Source of the DNA: Nymphaea colorata
Lineage: Eukaryota; Streptophyta; Magnoliopsida; Nymphaeales; Nymphaeaceae
DNA: 64,000 bases
NCBI RefSeq assembly: GCF_008831285.2
Contig: NC_045145.1
Span: 2,830,723 to 2,894,722, forward strand
Direction: 5' to 3'
This document shows, piece after piece, positions 46,100-59,535 of the stretch. The position numbers and the translations under genes are program-made. Numbering within the stretch: position 1 is the first letter of the stretch; the number at the start of each line of letters is the position of its first letter. Below the pieces are notes generated by a model. It had not been told where the DNA came from. It was given only the letters and a program-made list of their open reading frames with translations, and made no database searches.

Positions 46100-48700
46100 T
46101 ATCTTCCCTTTTCATGTCATCCACAATGATCTTGATGGATTAATCAAAAAAATATTTTTCAAGTGCGTTGCGACAACTATCACTCCACATGAGTACCTCA
46201 TTCTTGAACTTGCCTGTGCAGTCTCTCACAAGCCAACTCCTTTCTGATTCCTCTTGAACCACGATGCATAGTGAATGTTGAACTTAATGTTGACGCCCAA
46301 TTTTAGCTTCTCCATAGAATGCCTACCTTCAACATGCTCTCCACTAGCTTCTTGTGATTGTCTCTCCACTCCATGTTCTAAAAAAATAACTTTGTAGTTA
46401 AACCATGCAGATTCCTTAATTTGTTTGCAACCAAATCCTCCTGTATGTTTTCCAATTATTTCTTAATTCCAAGTGTACCACACTACTATGTAAAAATAGT
46501 TTCTCAGTCCTTTAAAAAAATTTTACAATTGAATTTCTTATTGTTCTACCACTTTATAGCTTGAAGAAGATCATGTGAAGAAACTTTCATTTACCCAAAA
46601 CACCACATTATGGATTTCCATATGTCTATAGCAACTCTATAATTGAAGAATGTGTGCTTCAAGTTCTCCTCATTAGCATGGCGAAAATAACAACTGGATG
46701 CCATGTTCATTCCTCTCCTATTAGAGTAAAAATCAAAGAGAAGTTTGCCTTTAATCCCGACAAACATTAGCTAGTAGGAAAGTGGACTAGCATCACTATC
46801 CTAGATCACGTCCCTTCATCTTTCATATTTCACTTTCCTCCTAACTTTTATCATATTTGCCATCTTGAAATAGGACTGGGTTGTTTTTCACTCTATCATC
46901 ATTTTTGAGCATTGGTAAATAATGACCACCCAAACACATTACAAATGAGTAACTATAAGAAAAGCTGCCGAATAAAGCCTCCAAAACTGATATAGAAGGC
47001 AACACTTCCACAAATAGTGGGTAAAAAGAACTTGATTAAGGAGGATTTGGCTATTCCACCTATTCCTCCAAAACTTTACTTTGTCTCTGGTTCTAATTTT
47101 CTAGTCAATCAAGATTTTTTTAAGCTCTATGATTTGTAGATGTTTCTTCATAAATGAGATTCAATTCCATGGTGGTACACCTCTCATAAGCTTTTAGTCC
47201 TAAGGCATTTAAACTAGGTTGACCTTGTTGATGTCTTCTAGACTTCTAATGCTAACTCCACCTTCACTTTTTGGCAGGTGGACTTTTGTCCAGTGGACCT
47301 TGTGACAAGCCTTGCTATTCTCTTTATCTCCTCAAAGGACAATAGCAAAGACTCTCTCTAGTTTAACACGTGTTATGTGGAAGCTGCAAAGTCAAACTCC
47401 AATAAGATGGAATTGATGCCAAAACATGTTTCACTAGGCATAGTCACCTAGCAAAAGACAAAGCACTCATTTTCCAATCTGCTAGTGAGCATCAATGATT
47501 GACAAAATTCCTCATTGGGGCAGTGGTGCAGCCAAAAATTTGTAGCTAAGGGGCACTGTAAGTTTAAATTTCATGCTTTAAGGGCACTTATATGTAAAAA
47601 CTAAAAATTCATGAAGTTTTTATATGCAAATAAAGTAAATTTTGTGGGCTGGTGTAGGCAATGGCTTTGCCACTGCATTGAGGCCTCTTACTTGCAAAGG
47701 TACTCTCAAATACAGAAGTTTCACTTCTTTTCCAACTAGTCACTCTTTCAAGCCTATCAAGCTCAGCATCATCATCGTTGAATCCAATAATTGAGGTTTT
47801 ACCTTGATTACCTTGAGACCTACTCCATGTTCAATCATTTAAAGATTTTCGTTTTTATTGTGAATGCCCTTTATGGACCCATCAAAAAAATAATATATCA
47901 TTAGCATGTAAGGATGAAGAGATAAGAAAGCTTCTATTTTGCATCATAGGCACTTTGATGGCACTAGTCACAATCCTTACTTCTATATTCCGAGTCAAGA
48001 ACTCCACAACTAAGAAAAATAGAAGAGCTAAAAGGTCACCTTGCCTCAATCCTTTCATTATGTTGAACATGACCCTTCCCTTCCATTAAGCAAAAGTGCC
48101 ACATAGACTGATGACACAATTGTCATGATCCTCTCTACCCAGACCCTATCAAAACCAAGAACCAACAATGATCTTTCTAAAAAGCAACAATTAACTATAT
48201 TGTAGGCCTTGACCAAGTCAGCATTAACATAATATGTTTTGCTTTTGCACGATGCCAGGGATGCTACCACTTTATGTTCGAAGAGAATGCCATCTTGAAT
48301 GCACCTCCCATGGAGGAAAACATTTTGAGTTTTGGATAAAATACTACTCAGGAAGGGTCTCACTTTCTTGACCATAATTTGCATAGTAAACTTCAAAATG
48401 ATGTTACATAATGAGATGCCTAGACATGTCCATTCCATTTGAACCTGGACTATTTGAAATAAACACTACATGAGTTATTTATGTTTTTAACAAGATTATC
48501 TGTGTGGAAGAAGTTCTATCTAGCTTTGTTCACATTAACATGAATAACGTTCCCACATATTTGATAGAACAAGTTATTGAACCCATTTAGACCTATAGTT
48601 GCTTCTTTATCCACCTGAAGAACTGCCCAACTTCCTCATAAGTGATAAATGCAAGAAGTGAGCAAATCTCCTCTACGGATATGATAGGACCCTCAGCAAA
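46100..48700 (-). pseudogene. LINE ORF2 remnant: RT and zf-RVT region
   Basis: From right to left on the minus strand: an IGLNGFNNLFYQICGNVI-type segment (about 48590), LCNIILKFTMQIMVKKVRPF (about 48420), SKTQNVFLHGRCIQDGILFE, NADLVKAYNIV, then KGLRQGDLLALLFFLVVEFL (about 48050) and LHANDILFF (about 47890), the RT active-site block. The catalytic ADD reads AND, so the enzyme is dead. Further left, LLFDFYSNRRGMNM and a CYFRHANEENLKHTFFNYRV block (about 46720-46640) are the zinc-binding zf-RVT domain typical of plant LINEs. A 155-bp MITE sits inside at 47521-47675. It covers the ORF2 part mostly missing from the LINE fragment at 29742. Confidence 0.75.
47521..47675 (+). mobile_element. hAT-type MITE, CAGTGG family, copy 2
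   Basis: 155 bp with inverted ends CAGTGGTGCAGCC and, on the other strand, CAGTGGCAAAGCC. Flanks CATTGGGG (47513-47520) and CATTGAGG (47676-47683) match at 7 of 8. Inserted into the LINE remnant. Confidence 0.82.
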
Positions 48701-50172
48701 CTGAGGTGGAACTATTATTCCTACCACATGATCCATGCCATGGTGATGCAAACCCCACCGAAATCTGCACTTGGAATGTATCCTTGGCTGGCCCTACCCA
48801 GCCAGCTTGGCTTAAGCTAGGAAAACAGTGGCCTCAAGCATCCACCCACAACCTTCAACGAATTTTGAATCCAAAATCGATGGCAATTTATGAAGATCCA
48901 CAACCATTTGATTATGGAGGTGTAAATTCAAATTTGAAATTAATTCCTAAATGAAGTTTGGGTAGGATGAAGAGGAGTAGGACAAGCTTTATGTATGTAC
49001 ATGCGAAGGAAAAATTTATTATGGAAGTCAACGTTTGTGGGCTGAGTAAAATAACAACCAAGCCTGTTTGAATTACTGCATAAGGTAGAGTTTGATATTC
49101 CTGAAGAAATTAAATGTCATGGCATACTTAGTGTGTGAACTAATTTCACCTGTTTGTACATATAAAATATAAAAGGCAAAATTTCATGCTTTTCATGTTG
49201 TAAAGGTGAGAAAATAGGAAAATGTTCTAAATACTTCTTCATGCATTTGCACTCGAACAATATTTTGGTTAAAATCCTACCTTGCCATGAAACATTCCCA
49301 AATAGATGAAAAATGGGTAAAACTAGGATAGATTTGAAAAGCAAAAAAGGGGACTTGAAGGAACTATGAAAGAGGCTTGGGAGGGAGAAAAATGGAGGGT
49401 CATGTGTGAATGTATGTACGGAGAATGAAACTTATTTTTTCCTCAAAATAAATAATGTCTTCTTATTCGTATAGCAACTTGAGAGTATAGCATGTTGAAG
49501 AGAACAACTTGGTTACTTTTGTTTGCTTATTGATCTTTTACTGCATTCTGAATCAACTAAGAAAACTAAGCTACTCACATTGAAAAGCCAAAGTGATTAC
49601 TTAAACTAAATTCACTGAATGAGAAACTATATAAGGCTATCACATGTACATCAATGGATTTGATATATATAAGTAAAAAATATTGAACATTCTTGTGTTA
49701 AGGCTTTTTCTACAAAGAGGTAAGGGCTAGCTAGGAAAATTCCTTGACCAAAAGCAGAAACAATGGTAATTGTTTCAAATGATGAATGTAAAGAACTAAG
49801 AAATAGCTAATGACTTGGTAAGCCCCTTGAGTGATGGCAGGGATGACATTTGCTAGGCAAAATAAGTTGCAAAATAATTCAAATGGTGAATGAGAAGTAC
49901 TATGAAAGAAAGACACAAAAGGTAAACAAACTTCTATTTGAATAGACACAAGCCTCAATGCCGACTCCAAGTGAATGGTGTCAAGCACTCATGTTAGGTA
50001 TTTCTTAAGAAGCATGTGATAACAAGTAAAAAACTAGCTTTTAACTTAAAATGTCTTTATATAGTTGCAGTGCAAAGAAAAGGCAAAGTAGATTCCCAAC
50101 CAATTTTAGTTCCGTCAGGAAGTCGACTCATATTTAGCATTCAGCTTTTATACACACACACACACACACACT

Positions 50173-50204
<32 letters not shown>

Positions 50205-51320
50205 TAAGGTTAGTTCCACAAATGGAGGTTGTAATCACACCTGTGCACAACAGTATAGGGTTACAGACTAAGTGGAAGTCTAGATTAGGCTAACAATGTT
50301 TGCTCACAATACATTAGTTTGCATCTAGTTCCAGCTGGGGTTTCCTCTTAATGAAGCCTTTCCTCAAATTTGCTTGAATAGTAGCAAAGGTGTTCAAAGT
50401 AATAGCATGGCTTGACTCATTGCTAGTCAATGGTCGATGAAAAAAGAACCAGAATGATGTTTGCTGAGTGCTTGAACAGCAATTATATTAATCTCGTTCA
50501 AAAGTAAAGCTTTCTCGAACATTAAATCAAGTGTAGGCTAGTCGTGGCTTTGGGGCAACTTCCATCACCAGATGGGCAAAAATGTGAGCCCACAAAACTA
50601 CTACACTGACTTTATCAAGCATATTGATAGGGACAATATATATATATATACACACACACAACTTCAAACTCAAATGTTCTATGTGTTTTTTAAAAACATA
50701 AATTGATGAATCAATGTATTTGTACAGTATATGCAAAAAAATCAATAAAGTGGATGTCTGCACCATTTGTAGCCAAAGCAAGCTTTGATTATTGAAAAAA
50801 TAATTTAAGTTATTATTGCATCTCAAAGTTTGAAAATATTTTTGGGTGAAAATATGGTCATTCACATTCACATTAGACCATATGTAGTTGGACTTATGAG
50901 AACCATCCAACTAAAAGGATGAATTATCCAAATGGCCAAAGATGGCTAAATATGGGGGCACCATGACCCATGGACTCTCACACACACATGCACGTGCACA
51001 CACACATGCCAAACAGGCATGATTAAAGTTTTGGAGCATCATGATCCATGGATATCACTTCTCTTTTAGAAGCTTTTTTATTGAGCAATCTGCTTGCAAG
51101 AACATTGTACTTCTATGGAGTATGGTTGAAGATATAAACGTGGGGAATGACACGGGTTCTTCATGGTAAGAATGTCATAGTTTCCTTTCCATTCTATCTT
51201 TCCTTAGTTTTTTTGTTATCTTTAATGATTTTTTTTTAGTGCCTATATCAAGAGGCTGGCTCTCCTACCAAACATGCGTAACTTCATTGGTCTACTCCTC
51301 TACATGCACTTTTTTCTCCA
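48701..51320. other. Intergenic stretch, nothing recognised
   Basis: (CA)n-(TA)n microsatellites occur at about 50152-50201 and 50635-50660. CA-rich words recur near 50980-51010. No gene family, TIR pair or LTR pair was seen. Confidence 0.4.
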
Positions 51321-51329
51321 TTTTATTCT

Positions 51330-51738
51330 TCAAATTTAGTTAGACAAGTAACATTGTCTTTATGTCTAAGGAGACGCCTGTTTGGATCTTGTCTTCGTTA
51401 ACCAACTGATCATGAAAATTGGAGATATATTAGATCTCATGAATTGTGGAGAGAAGATAAGGCAAGATAGAGACATGGAAGGCATCAATCTAAGAAGATA
51501 TAAAAATAGAAACTGATGAACATTGAGGATAGAAAGTGTATTGAAAATCAAAATAAGGATATTGTTTCCATGAAATGTAAATGGGTGATTATATATAGTG
51601 GAACCTCCCTCACAAAAGATAAATTTTTCGAGAGAGAAGAAGTGGATGTAGACTCTTTAGCCAAATTACTATAAATTTGTGTTTCTTTGTATGTTTCATT
51701 TTTCTTTCCATATTGTTACTCTGACATGGTATCAAAGA
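51330..51738 (+). mobile_element. Possible solo or orphan LTR end with primer site
   Basis: TTGTTACTCTGACA ends at 51726 and is followed at once by TGGTATCAAAGA, a 10 of 12 match to the iMet primer site, the usual LTR/PBS junction. A TATA-like TATATATAG lies near 51592. No gag follows and no partner LTR was found, so the left edge is a guess. Confidence 0.4.
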
Positions 51739-53810
51739 CATCATCATGGTCTGTTTGATTGTCTGATTACCATTTTCAATTCCTCACGATGAGAGAATCC
51801 CACGGTGAGAGAGTGATTTTGCTGCAACATAAGTGATGAAAACGCCTATTAGGGATGGATACATTCTTATGAATGTGATCCACCCTTGTATGGCAAAATT
51901 ATGGATGAATTAGCTTGAGCATTATTTTATTTTCCTTCTCATTTGAAGTCATTTGGATTCATGTCTTTCAATTTAATTGATCAAGGGTGGTAGAGGAGGT
52001 TAGAAACAAGTTTTCAATCTTCCTACGTAAAAGAACCCAGCCATGAATCATCATGATTCATGAGTTATGTGGTCCCTTGATTAAATTCTATTTTGAAGAG
52101 TAAGATATGTATATATATATATATTGTTATATATATTCACGTGCAATCTCTTGTTAAAAATCATTTTCCTCTTTTAAAATCAGGTTGGAATATGTTTCGA
52201 AAGTGGTTTTTAAGAAGGGTGATCATTTTGTTGATTTTCATAGTGCAAGACTATGAAATCATTTTCATTTCATTTTTACTTAATTTCAGCAATCCATACG
52301 TAAAATGTATGCAAGTTGTTAAAATTAGACCATGCTTTATAGGAATTAGCTTAAGAATGTCAAATTTCATATATTTGAGATGCCAATTTTCAGCCACAAA
52401 GTGGCTATATTTTGAAGAACAATAAAAAGGTTCTAGCCCTACCTAATCGGCTCTCTAAAAGCCTTTTAGAAATTTCTAATTTCATTCACCAATTTTCAGA
52501 CTTACATTTGATTAATTGAGTCTCACGAACGCTTCAAAAATTCTAATCTTTGTATCCCTTAAAAAACAAGACGAAAAGTGTTTTAATAGTCCAAGAAATG
52601 AATGGATCTTCTAGAACAAGAATATGAAATTTTGTTTGATTTTAGGGAAAAATAAAGGTTCTTAGAACTCCATGGCATTAATGAGTACATGTGGCACATG
52701 ATTTTTGCTAACTTGATGCTTAGTTCTTATGGAGTAAAACTGAATTTCATCATTTTCCAAGAGTCGAACACTCTTAAAATTAATATTTTAATTTTTATCC
52801 ATTTAAATCAGAATAAAATCTGATTTTTATGACAATTTTGAGGAAAAAGGATGAGATCCACATTTCTTCTATATTTTAAAGTTTGATTTCATCCTCATTT
52901 GCCTAATTCTTAATTGTTTTAAGTTTCTCATCCATGACTCAAGCTTATGGACTACATCTCTAATTCATGTGCTTCACAATATAATAAGCACATTTAGAGA
53001 AAGTCCGACATTTTAATTAAAATCAATCTTCATGCATAGATTGTATGACGTGTGAGAGAGAGAAGAATGAATGTTTCATATAGTTTCCTTTCTTATTTCA
53101 TGCGTTTACTTTCACTCAAAATCAATAGCACCACATGCACATTCTCAAAAAGTTAAGTAATTCAACTTTGAGTTGCATAAAGTGGCAAGTCATATTGCAA
53201 CAAGAATTTGTAAACTTCACTCAACTTTCAAAGAAAACATAAACAATGCATTCATAATCTTGGCCAAAATATGTTTAGAAAATAACATTTTGGGCCTATG
53301 TCCCATCAAAAGAATGACCTCTACACAAGTTTCTAACATGAGTTGAGTTCATTTCAACTCATGAATCAAATTGAGTTCACAACAAAGAACTCAATTTCAA
53401 ATCTTCAAAATTTCTAAAAATTGTGGATTTCAAATGACACCAAAACAAAGGTTAAATCAATTTAAAAACCCTACAATCTTCAAATCAAAGGAATCCATTT
53501 TCAAAACAAGTTAAAATCACTTATTCAAAAATAAACTTTGGGTTTTGAATCCGGCAAATCAGTTTGGTTTTTGAATCCAAAACCTCAATGCATAAACATA
53601 TAGGACTTGCATCAATAACTCGTACGTGATCCAAATGGTCCTTAGTCCTTGGTCTAATTACCCCGTTAAAGGCAGCATGAATGGTTGGACCTCGTACCGA
53701 CGGGCAGATCACCTTTGTCTTAAAAATTTTCCTCAAAACCCCAATTTTAAAAGAATTTTGCTGATTTGCATTTCGACCCCCTTTGAAAAAAGGGTGGGGT
53801 GCGAACAATC
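51739..53810. other. AT-rich stretch, nothing recognised
   Basis: Could be the untranslated interior of the element whose LTR/PBS junction is at 51726, but no protein domain is readable on either strand. Confidence 0.35.
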
Positions 53811-54955
53811 CTTACTAAGCTGTTGTTTTTTAGCATCGATAGTACTGATCAAATATGTATATACACATATGGCTTCTTTATGTGCACAATCAATCAATGA
53901 TAACGGTGCTTATGTGACATTTCGATCATTGAGAATTGTATGTTCAATTTTGATCTTAGATAAATGACAACCCAATTGACATGTACATCCATACTAAGCT
54001 TATGTTTATGTTTGATTATCGATAGTACTACTCAAACATATATATACACATATGGTTTTCATTTGTGCACAATCGATCAATGATAATCGTGCTTATGTTA
54101 CATTTCAATCATTGAAACTCATATGTTCAAATTAGACTATAGATAAATGACAACTGAATTGACGTGTATATCTGCACCAAACTGTTTTTTACATTTGAGC
54201 ATTGATAGTATTTTTCAAACATATACACACACACAGACACACACACATATGGTTTTCTTATGTGCACAATCGATCAATGATAACGGTGCTTATGTGACAT
54301 TTAGATCATTGAAAAATCATACATTCAAATTAGAGATAGATAAATGATAACCTAATTGATGTGTATATGCATACCAAGTTTATGTTCATGGTTGAGCATC
54401 GATAGTACTTCTCAAACATATATATACACATATGGTTTCCATATGTGCACGATCGACCAATGATAATGGTGCTTATGTCACATTTCCATCATTGAAAATC
54501 GTATGTTCAAATTAAGTCTTAGACAAATGACAACCTAATTGACGTGTATATCCATACCAAGCTTATGTTCATGTTTGAGCATCGACAGTACTGCTCAAAC
54601 ATATATATACACATATGGTTTCCATATGTGCTCAATCGATAAATGATAGTGGTGCTTATGTGACATTTCAATCATTGAAAATCATATGTTCAAATTAGAT
54701 CTTAGTTAAATGACAACCTAATTGACGTGTAACTCCATACTAAGCTGTTGTTTACGTTTGAGCATCAATAGTACTGCTCAAACATGTATATACACATATG
54801 GTTTCCATATGTGTGCAATCGACCAGTGATAATGGTCCTTATGTCACATTTCGATCATTCAAAATCATATGTTCACATTAGATCTTAGATAAATGACAAA
54901 CCAACTGACGTGTGTATCCATATGCACACATTCGATAATACTACTCATCCATATG
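53811..54955. repeat. Satellite-like tandem array, about 180-bp unit, six copies
   Basis: The word ACACATATGG recurs near 53863, 54042, 54243, 54425, 54607 and 54792, a spacing of 179-201 bp (mostly 179-185; the longest unit has an extra CA run). Each unit also repeats GTGCACAATCGATCAATGAT, GTGCTTATGTGACATTT and ATAAATGACAACCTAATTGA. Units are similar but clearly diverged. The last copy decays by about 54955. Confidence 0.88.
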
Positions 54956-55271
54956 ATTGTCAGATTACATCTTCAAAAAATGAAAACCTATTTAACATAA
55001 GAGCATAAAATTACGCATTTGGCTATACCAGTTTGTTATCTGGGATTGAACAACATGTAATATGTACTATCGTCTATTGTTTCTGACACTCATTCAGCTG
55101 CATTTAATTAACACAGTTTATAAAGCACAACACACAACATCTGAGCAAGATTCCTACACACTATTGTGTGTTCATTAGCAGCACAAAACATGCAAACGTA
55201 CCACTGCGACATGTACTGTCGCATGGAGGTGCATTAAATGTGGCCTAGTGTGAACAATTTGGACTACATTT

Positions 55272-56144
55272 ATGAATATGGGAGAGGCAGCGAGTAATAT
55301 CTCATTTTGGAAGGTGACGACAATGAAGAAGGAGAAACGTAATTTGTTCAGTGATGATATACATAGGATTGTTCATGAGCTCAGCCCAAAAAAATGGATT
55401 AACAATATCGTAAGTACTATCCCATTAACCTTACCATTTGGGAATATGGTATGTGGATCATTTATATAGTTTGTCTTCTCCTCACAAGTTTTGCAATATG
55501 CAATGGAGTTAATACAACGAAGATTTGCGAATGAAAAGCATTGCATTCTCAGTCCTACTGTCAAGGTAGTTTACTTTTTTTAAATAGATTTATAGCTGCA
55601 TGACCCACAACATTCTTTATGTTCTTCTATCTTAATGTACAGAGTGCAATCTACCCGAAAGACCTTCAGTTGTGGTTTCATGCATGTCAAAAATATGCTT
55701 TCAAATCCTTTGTTGAACTCGTTTGAAGTGGTTCTGCTTCCAACCTTGTGAAAAGAGTGCCATTGTTGGGTATTATATGTTGTCGACATGCAGAACAAAG
55801 CCTGTTTATACAACAATTAAATGCAAATGCATGGACCAATACTGCATGATTTGTGGTTCATAAAAGAATTCTTAAAGAGTTAGTGTGGAATCAACATGAT
55901 TTAGTAGCACTTCTTCCATAAGAAGGAAGCTTCCTACTAAAAAAACCACCATGATTGCGGTGTTTTCATCATCAAATACACAAAACTAATTTACAATGGC
56001 AATGAACCTGCTTTTTCACAGGATAGTATATCACATCTCAGAATACAACTATGTGACGACTTGGTTGAGCACGTTACATCACGGCCCACACTAAGAAGGC
56101 CAAACCAGACAAAGAAGAAGAAAACAGAAAAAAAATTATTATAA
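55272..56144 (+). pseudogene. Ulp1-like cysteine protease (C48) domain, transposon type
   Basis: Pieces in order match a Ulp1/SENP fold: NLFSDDIHRIVHELSPKKWI (about 55344), a VLQYAMELIQRRFANEKHC helix, then EVVLLPTL and ECHCWVLYVVDMQNKACLYN (about 55760, catalytic His region). The block HHDCGVFIIKYTKLIYNGNE (about 55948) carries the catalytic Cys in DCGVF, followed by AFSQDSISHLRIQLCDDLVE. A K-rich tail ends at TAA 56142-56144. A possible intron runs from 55568 to about 55642. Ulp1 enzymes cut SUMO from proteins, and plant MULE and CACTA transposons often carry diverged copies. In-frame stops (near 55467, 55757 and 55822) and frame changes make this copy unlikely to work. It faces the PMD gene tail to tail. 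Confidence 0.62.
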
Positions 56145-56208
56145 TAAATGGCAGGATTGTTGTATGTGAGAAATTCATAAAATAATGCAATTGCATTATT
56201 AGTTTTAC

Positions 56209-57110
56209 AATACATTCAAATAAAATCATGTTCATAAGAACATGATACCCACTCAGACAAATTTAACGAAACAATGACACTGTATGGGCATTTTTTATGA
56301 TAGAAAGGTATCTACTAAAAGGCAATAAGCACTCGAATGAAACAAATTGTGATAACTCAACTACATGATTTGTTATACGATACACTCAACTAAAATCATG
56401 TTCATAAGGATGTTATACCCACTCAAAAAAAATTAAATAAGAAAACAACAAAATGCGGCAACAACATTGTATCAAGTGGTTTTATGATACAAGGCACTTA
56501 CTAAGAGAATGTGATACCCACTCGAAAACATGTAATGTAACAATGACAATAGTAGTTACTTCTTTTACGATAAGAAGGCACCTACTAAAAGTGAGAAGCA
56601 CTTCAACGAAACAAATTGCGATAATGCCAATTGTAAGATTCGTTATACAATACACTCAACTAAAATTGTGTTCATAAGGATGTCATACCCACTTACAAAA
56701 ATTAAATGCGACAACGACACTATATGCAATGGTTTTATGATAGCAAGGCACTTACTAAGAGAATGTGATACCCACTCGAGAAAATGTAATGCAACGACAC
56801 TGGTAGGCACTTCTTTTATGATAAAAAGGCACCTACTAAAAAGTGATTAGCATTTCGACAAAACAGATTGCAATAACACCAATTGCAGGATTTGTTATAT
56901 GATACACTCAACTAAAATCGTGTTTATAAGGATGTGATACCCATTTAGAAAAATTAAATGCAACAACGACAAATTGCAACAACTACATTATATGAAGTGG
57001 TTTTGCGATGACAAGGCAGTTACTAAGAGAATGTGGTACCCACTCGAAAAAATATAATGCGACAACAACACTTGTAGGGACTTCTTTCGCAGTAAAAAGA
57101 TGTCAACTAC
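56209..57110. repeat. Complex tandem repeat, about 170-270-bp units
   Basis: CAACTAAAATCATGTTCATAAG-type words recur near 56217, 56388, 56657 and 56909. GAATGTGATACCCACTCG recurs near 56507, 56762 and 57030, and AAGGCACCTACTAAAA near 56575 and 56825. Two sub-repeats (GGCACTTACTAAGAGAATGT and GGCACCTACTAAAA) alternate. The array fills the gap between the two converging genes. Confidence 0.75.
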
Positions 57111-57249
57111 ATGATATGAAATAATTACGACAGTGAAATAACAATGCATTTAAGAAAGAATGAATTAATATTAACTTGTTATCGATCACTCTTGTGAACA
57201 AAAGAATATTGTTTGTAATCAATAAATAAAATAGAATTCTAAAGAAAAA

Positions 57250-58740
57250 TTATTCTCGATCATGCCGTGACAGGGCCTTCTTCAACTCAGAAATTTCTTG
57301 AGTCAAATCGGCAACATGATCAATCAGCGACTTTATTATTGTGACCAAGTTTTCTTCCACTGGGTGGTAAGGGCTCTCGACTATAGTCTCTGCATGATCT
57401 TGGCGTCTTTTGCTTCTTATCTTCTTGCTCATATGATCCTGGCTCTGTTTATTGTGGATCTCCCTCTGAGCAGCATCCTCTGAACTAGATGATGATGATA
57501 TTGCTATTGCGGATGGCAGTTCAAGTTGGGATGGGACATCTAAACAGGTTTCATCTACCCGACAATGAACTGCATCCCAATACTGCTTGCAGTACACCAG
57601 TGAAAACCCCTTGTTGTCATAAATAATGACAACTTCACCACCACAATGCCAAATTATGAAGCTCTGTCTAAAACAAAAGTTGCAAGTCAGCTCCGGCCCC
57701 CAAAGCACTCTTGTTCATTAATCTTTTGTAGGGATGGGGTGGCTGCAGAATCGATTGGCCAAGACCACACTGCAAGAGGACTCGGCTTTCATGCCCCATT
57801 GCTACTTCATACATGCAGAACAGCCACAGGTCTCTGCATGACAGATAAACAGTTTTCTTGATAATCTAATCATTGGTGTCATCCCAATTGTATGGTCTAA
57901 ACAGCACCTACACATAAAAATGGAATAATCATCAATACACAAGTATTCCACTATGAGTATGAAACACTATTTGCTATGCATAATGGAGCCATCTGCGAAT
58001 TCGATATGATCAACCTGGATGACTCTGCATCATTGTAATCTATGGGACTGATACCTCTCCATTGTGCATGTAATGGAATGAGCATTTGAAAATAGATGCT
58101 TGACAGTGGGTCTAATAGAAGGTATGTGCTCCCACATCCAGAACTATCGACAAAACACATATATGGACATTACAAGATGATAGATAATCATCTGAAACAA
58201 TCAATTTGCAGCATGAAGATACTATCCATACCTACAGCAACAGCAAACATCCTCCAATAGATGCAACTTCAGAATTAAATCGTCTCAGCTGGCTATACAA
58301 ATGCGCTAGCATAGGTGCTCCCCATGCGAAGTGGTGAATGCCATCCATATCTTTCCAAATTTGGATGCTTACTCTTGAGCCTAAATTGTCACTAAATAGA
58401 CACATGCCAAATAAATATATAAAAAAGGACCTCAATGCTTGTTCTGCTTCTTGTGAAGGTGCATTATGCTTTTCATGCTGCCATTTATTCTGTAGATCTA
58501 AAACAATTAATGACGTCGACTTTTCCCCAACAATGCCACAACCTTTTTAAACTCCAAATCTGTCAACCCTAGAAGGTCGATGCTCTTCCTTTTCAAGTTG
58601 TACCTAGACATTCTGACCACAAGTTTTATGTGACATCTCAGATCAAACAGCCTAGCAACATCTTCTAGGGTGATCATCATCTCGATTCTGTCAAACATAA
58701 ATGTGTTTTTCAGAGAAGCACACTTCTGTACCATGGCTTA
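57250..58740 (-). CDS. Plant mobile domain (PMD/MAIN-like) protein, several exons, likely transposon-derived
   Basis: Minus-strand pieces follow the PMD order. MVQKCASLKNTFMFDRIEMM with ITLEDVARLFDL starts at 58734. ALRSFFIYLFGMCLFSDNLG and FAWGAPMLAHLYSQLRRF lie at 58438-58240, then, after a gap with GT-AG borders (acceptor TCGATAG ending at about 58145), FWMWEHIPSIRPTVK. LFRPYNWDDTND and the LFCMYEVAMGHESRVLLQCG block follow at 57900-57740. PMD proteins are plant-specific; MAIN-type members keep transposons silent and others are part of MULE or gypsy elements. The C-terminal part (57708-57250) has a serine run, a basic patch and a short coiled coil (ADLTQEISELKKAL). One junction near 58505 is not cleanly spliced, so this may be a pseudogene. 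The domain call is good; whether it is active is open. Confidence 0.65.
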
Positions 58741-59159
58741 CAGGGGCCCCTAGTGGAGTTCAATTGCACCATGGGAAAGCAGCCCTGGGAATTGTATTCT
58801 TGTCCATCTCTACTTTTGGAAGTCTGATAGAACTTTATACCCCAATCAATGACTGAATGCCATTGGCAGTGGCCACATTTTCAGCAACAGAAATATTAAT
58901 GTCAAAGACATTATCCAACACAAAAAATTTAATTACAAATACTTGATGAATAAACAACATAGATTACTTGAATCGACGTAACACAATCATCTCCTTTTCT
59001 TCCTAACTATCTCCACTACCTCTACATTCAAATCAAGTTTCCTCCCTTGCCTAGAACCTATAGTTTTTAGTGCAGGTACAGTCTACACATCTAAAACTAA
59101 TCCCTCTACCTCTGCATTCTCTGCTTTCGAGAGTCGCTCCCATTCCACCACCTCCTCTC

Positions 59160-59510
59160 GGTGAAATCAAATCTCCCCTCCTTTTTCCATCTCGACGGCT
59201 TGTCCCTTTGTTTCTGCCAGCTCCTCCGGCTCAAGCCCCTTTTCCCTTGCATTGTCAGTCTTCCAGGCCTGTACACTCCTTTCCCCCACTGCCTCCTCCT
59301 CAAAGTTTCTTCTCTCCTGCATTGTTTGACTCTACGGCTTGCCAATTCATCTCTGGGACATCTTCCTTCCTTTCTGCAACTTCTTCCTCCTCAAGCCCCT
59401 TTTCCCTACATTGTCCATCTCGTTGGCCTAAACCCTCACTTCTGCCACCTTCTCCTCCTCAAGTTCTCCTTCCCTACATTGTTCGACTTTGTGGCATCTC
59501 CTTTGCTTCC
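59160..59510 (-). repeat. Coding-type minisatellite, alternating about 70/90-bp units
   Basis: CTCCTCAAGCCCCTTTTCCC-type words recur at 59222, 59292, 59382 and 59450. On the minus strand the units encode E/K-rich peptide (such as REKGLEPEELAETKGQAVEM) in one partly open frame upstream of the PMD gene. The plus strand is also open but only gives P/S/L low-complexity sequence. Confidence 0.55.
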
Positions 59511-59535
59511 GCCATTTGGACCTCCTCTTTTTCTT

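Noticed and set aside
51727-53810. Complete retrotransposon downstream of the LTR/PBS junction
   Set aside because: No gag or pol domain and no second LTR could be read.
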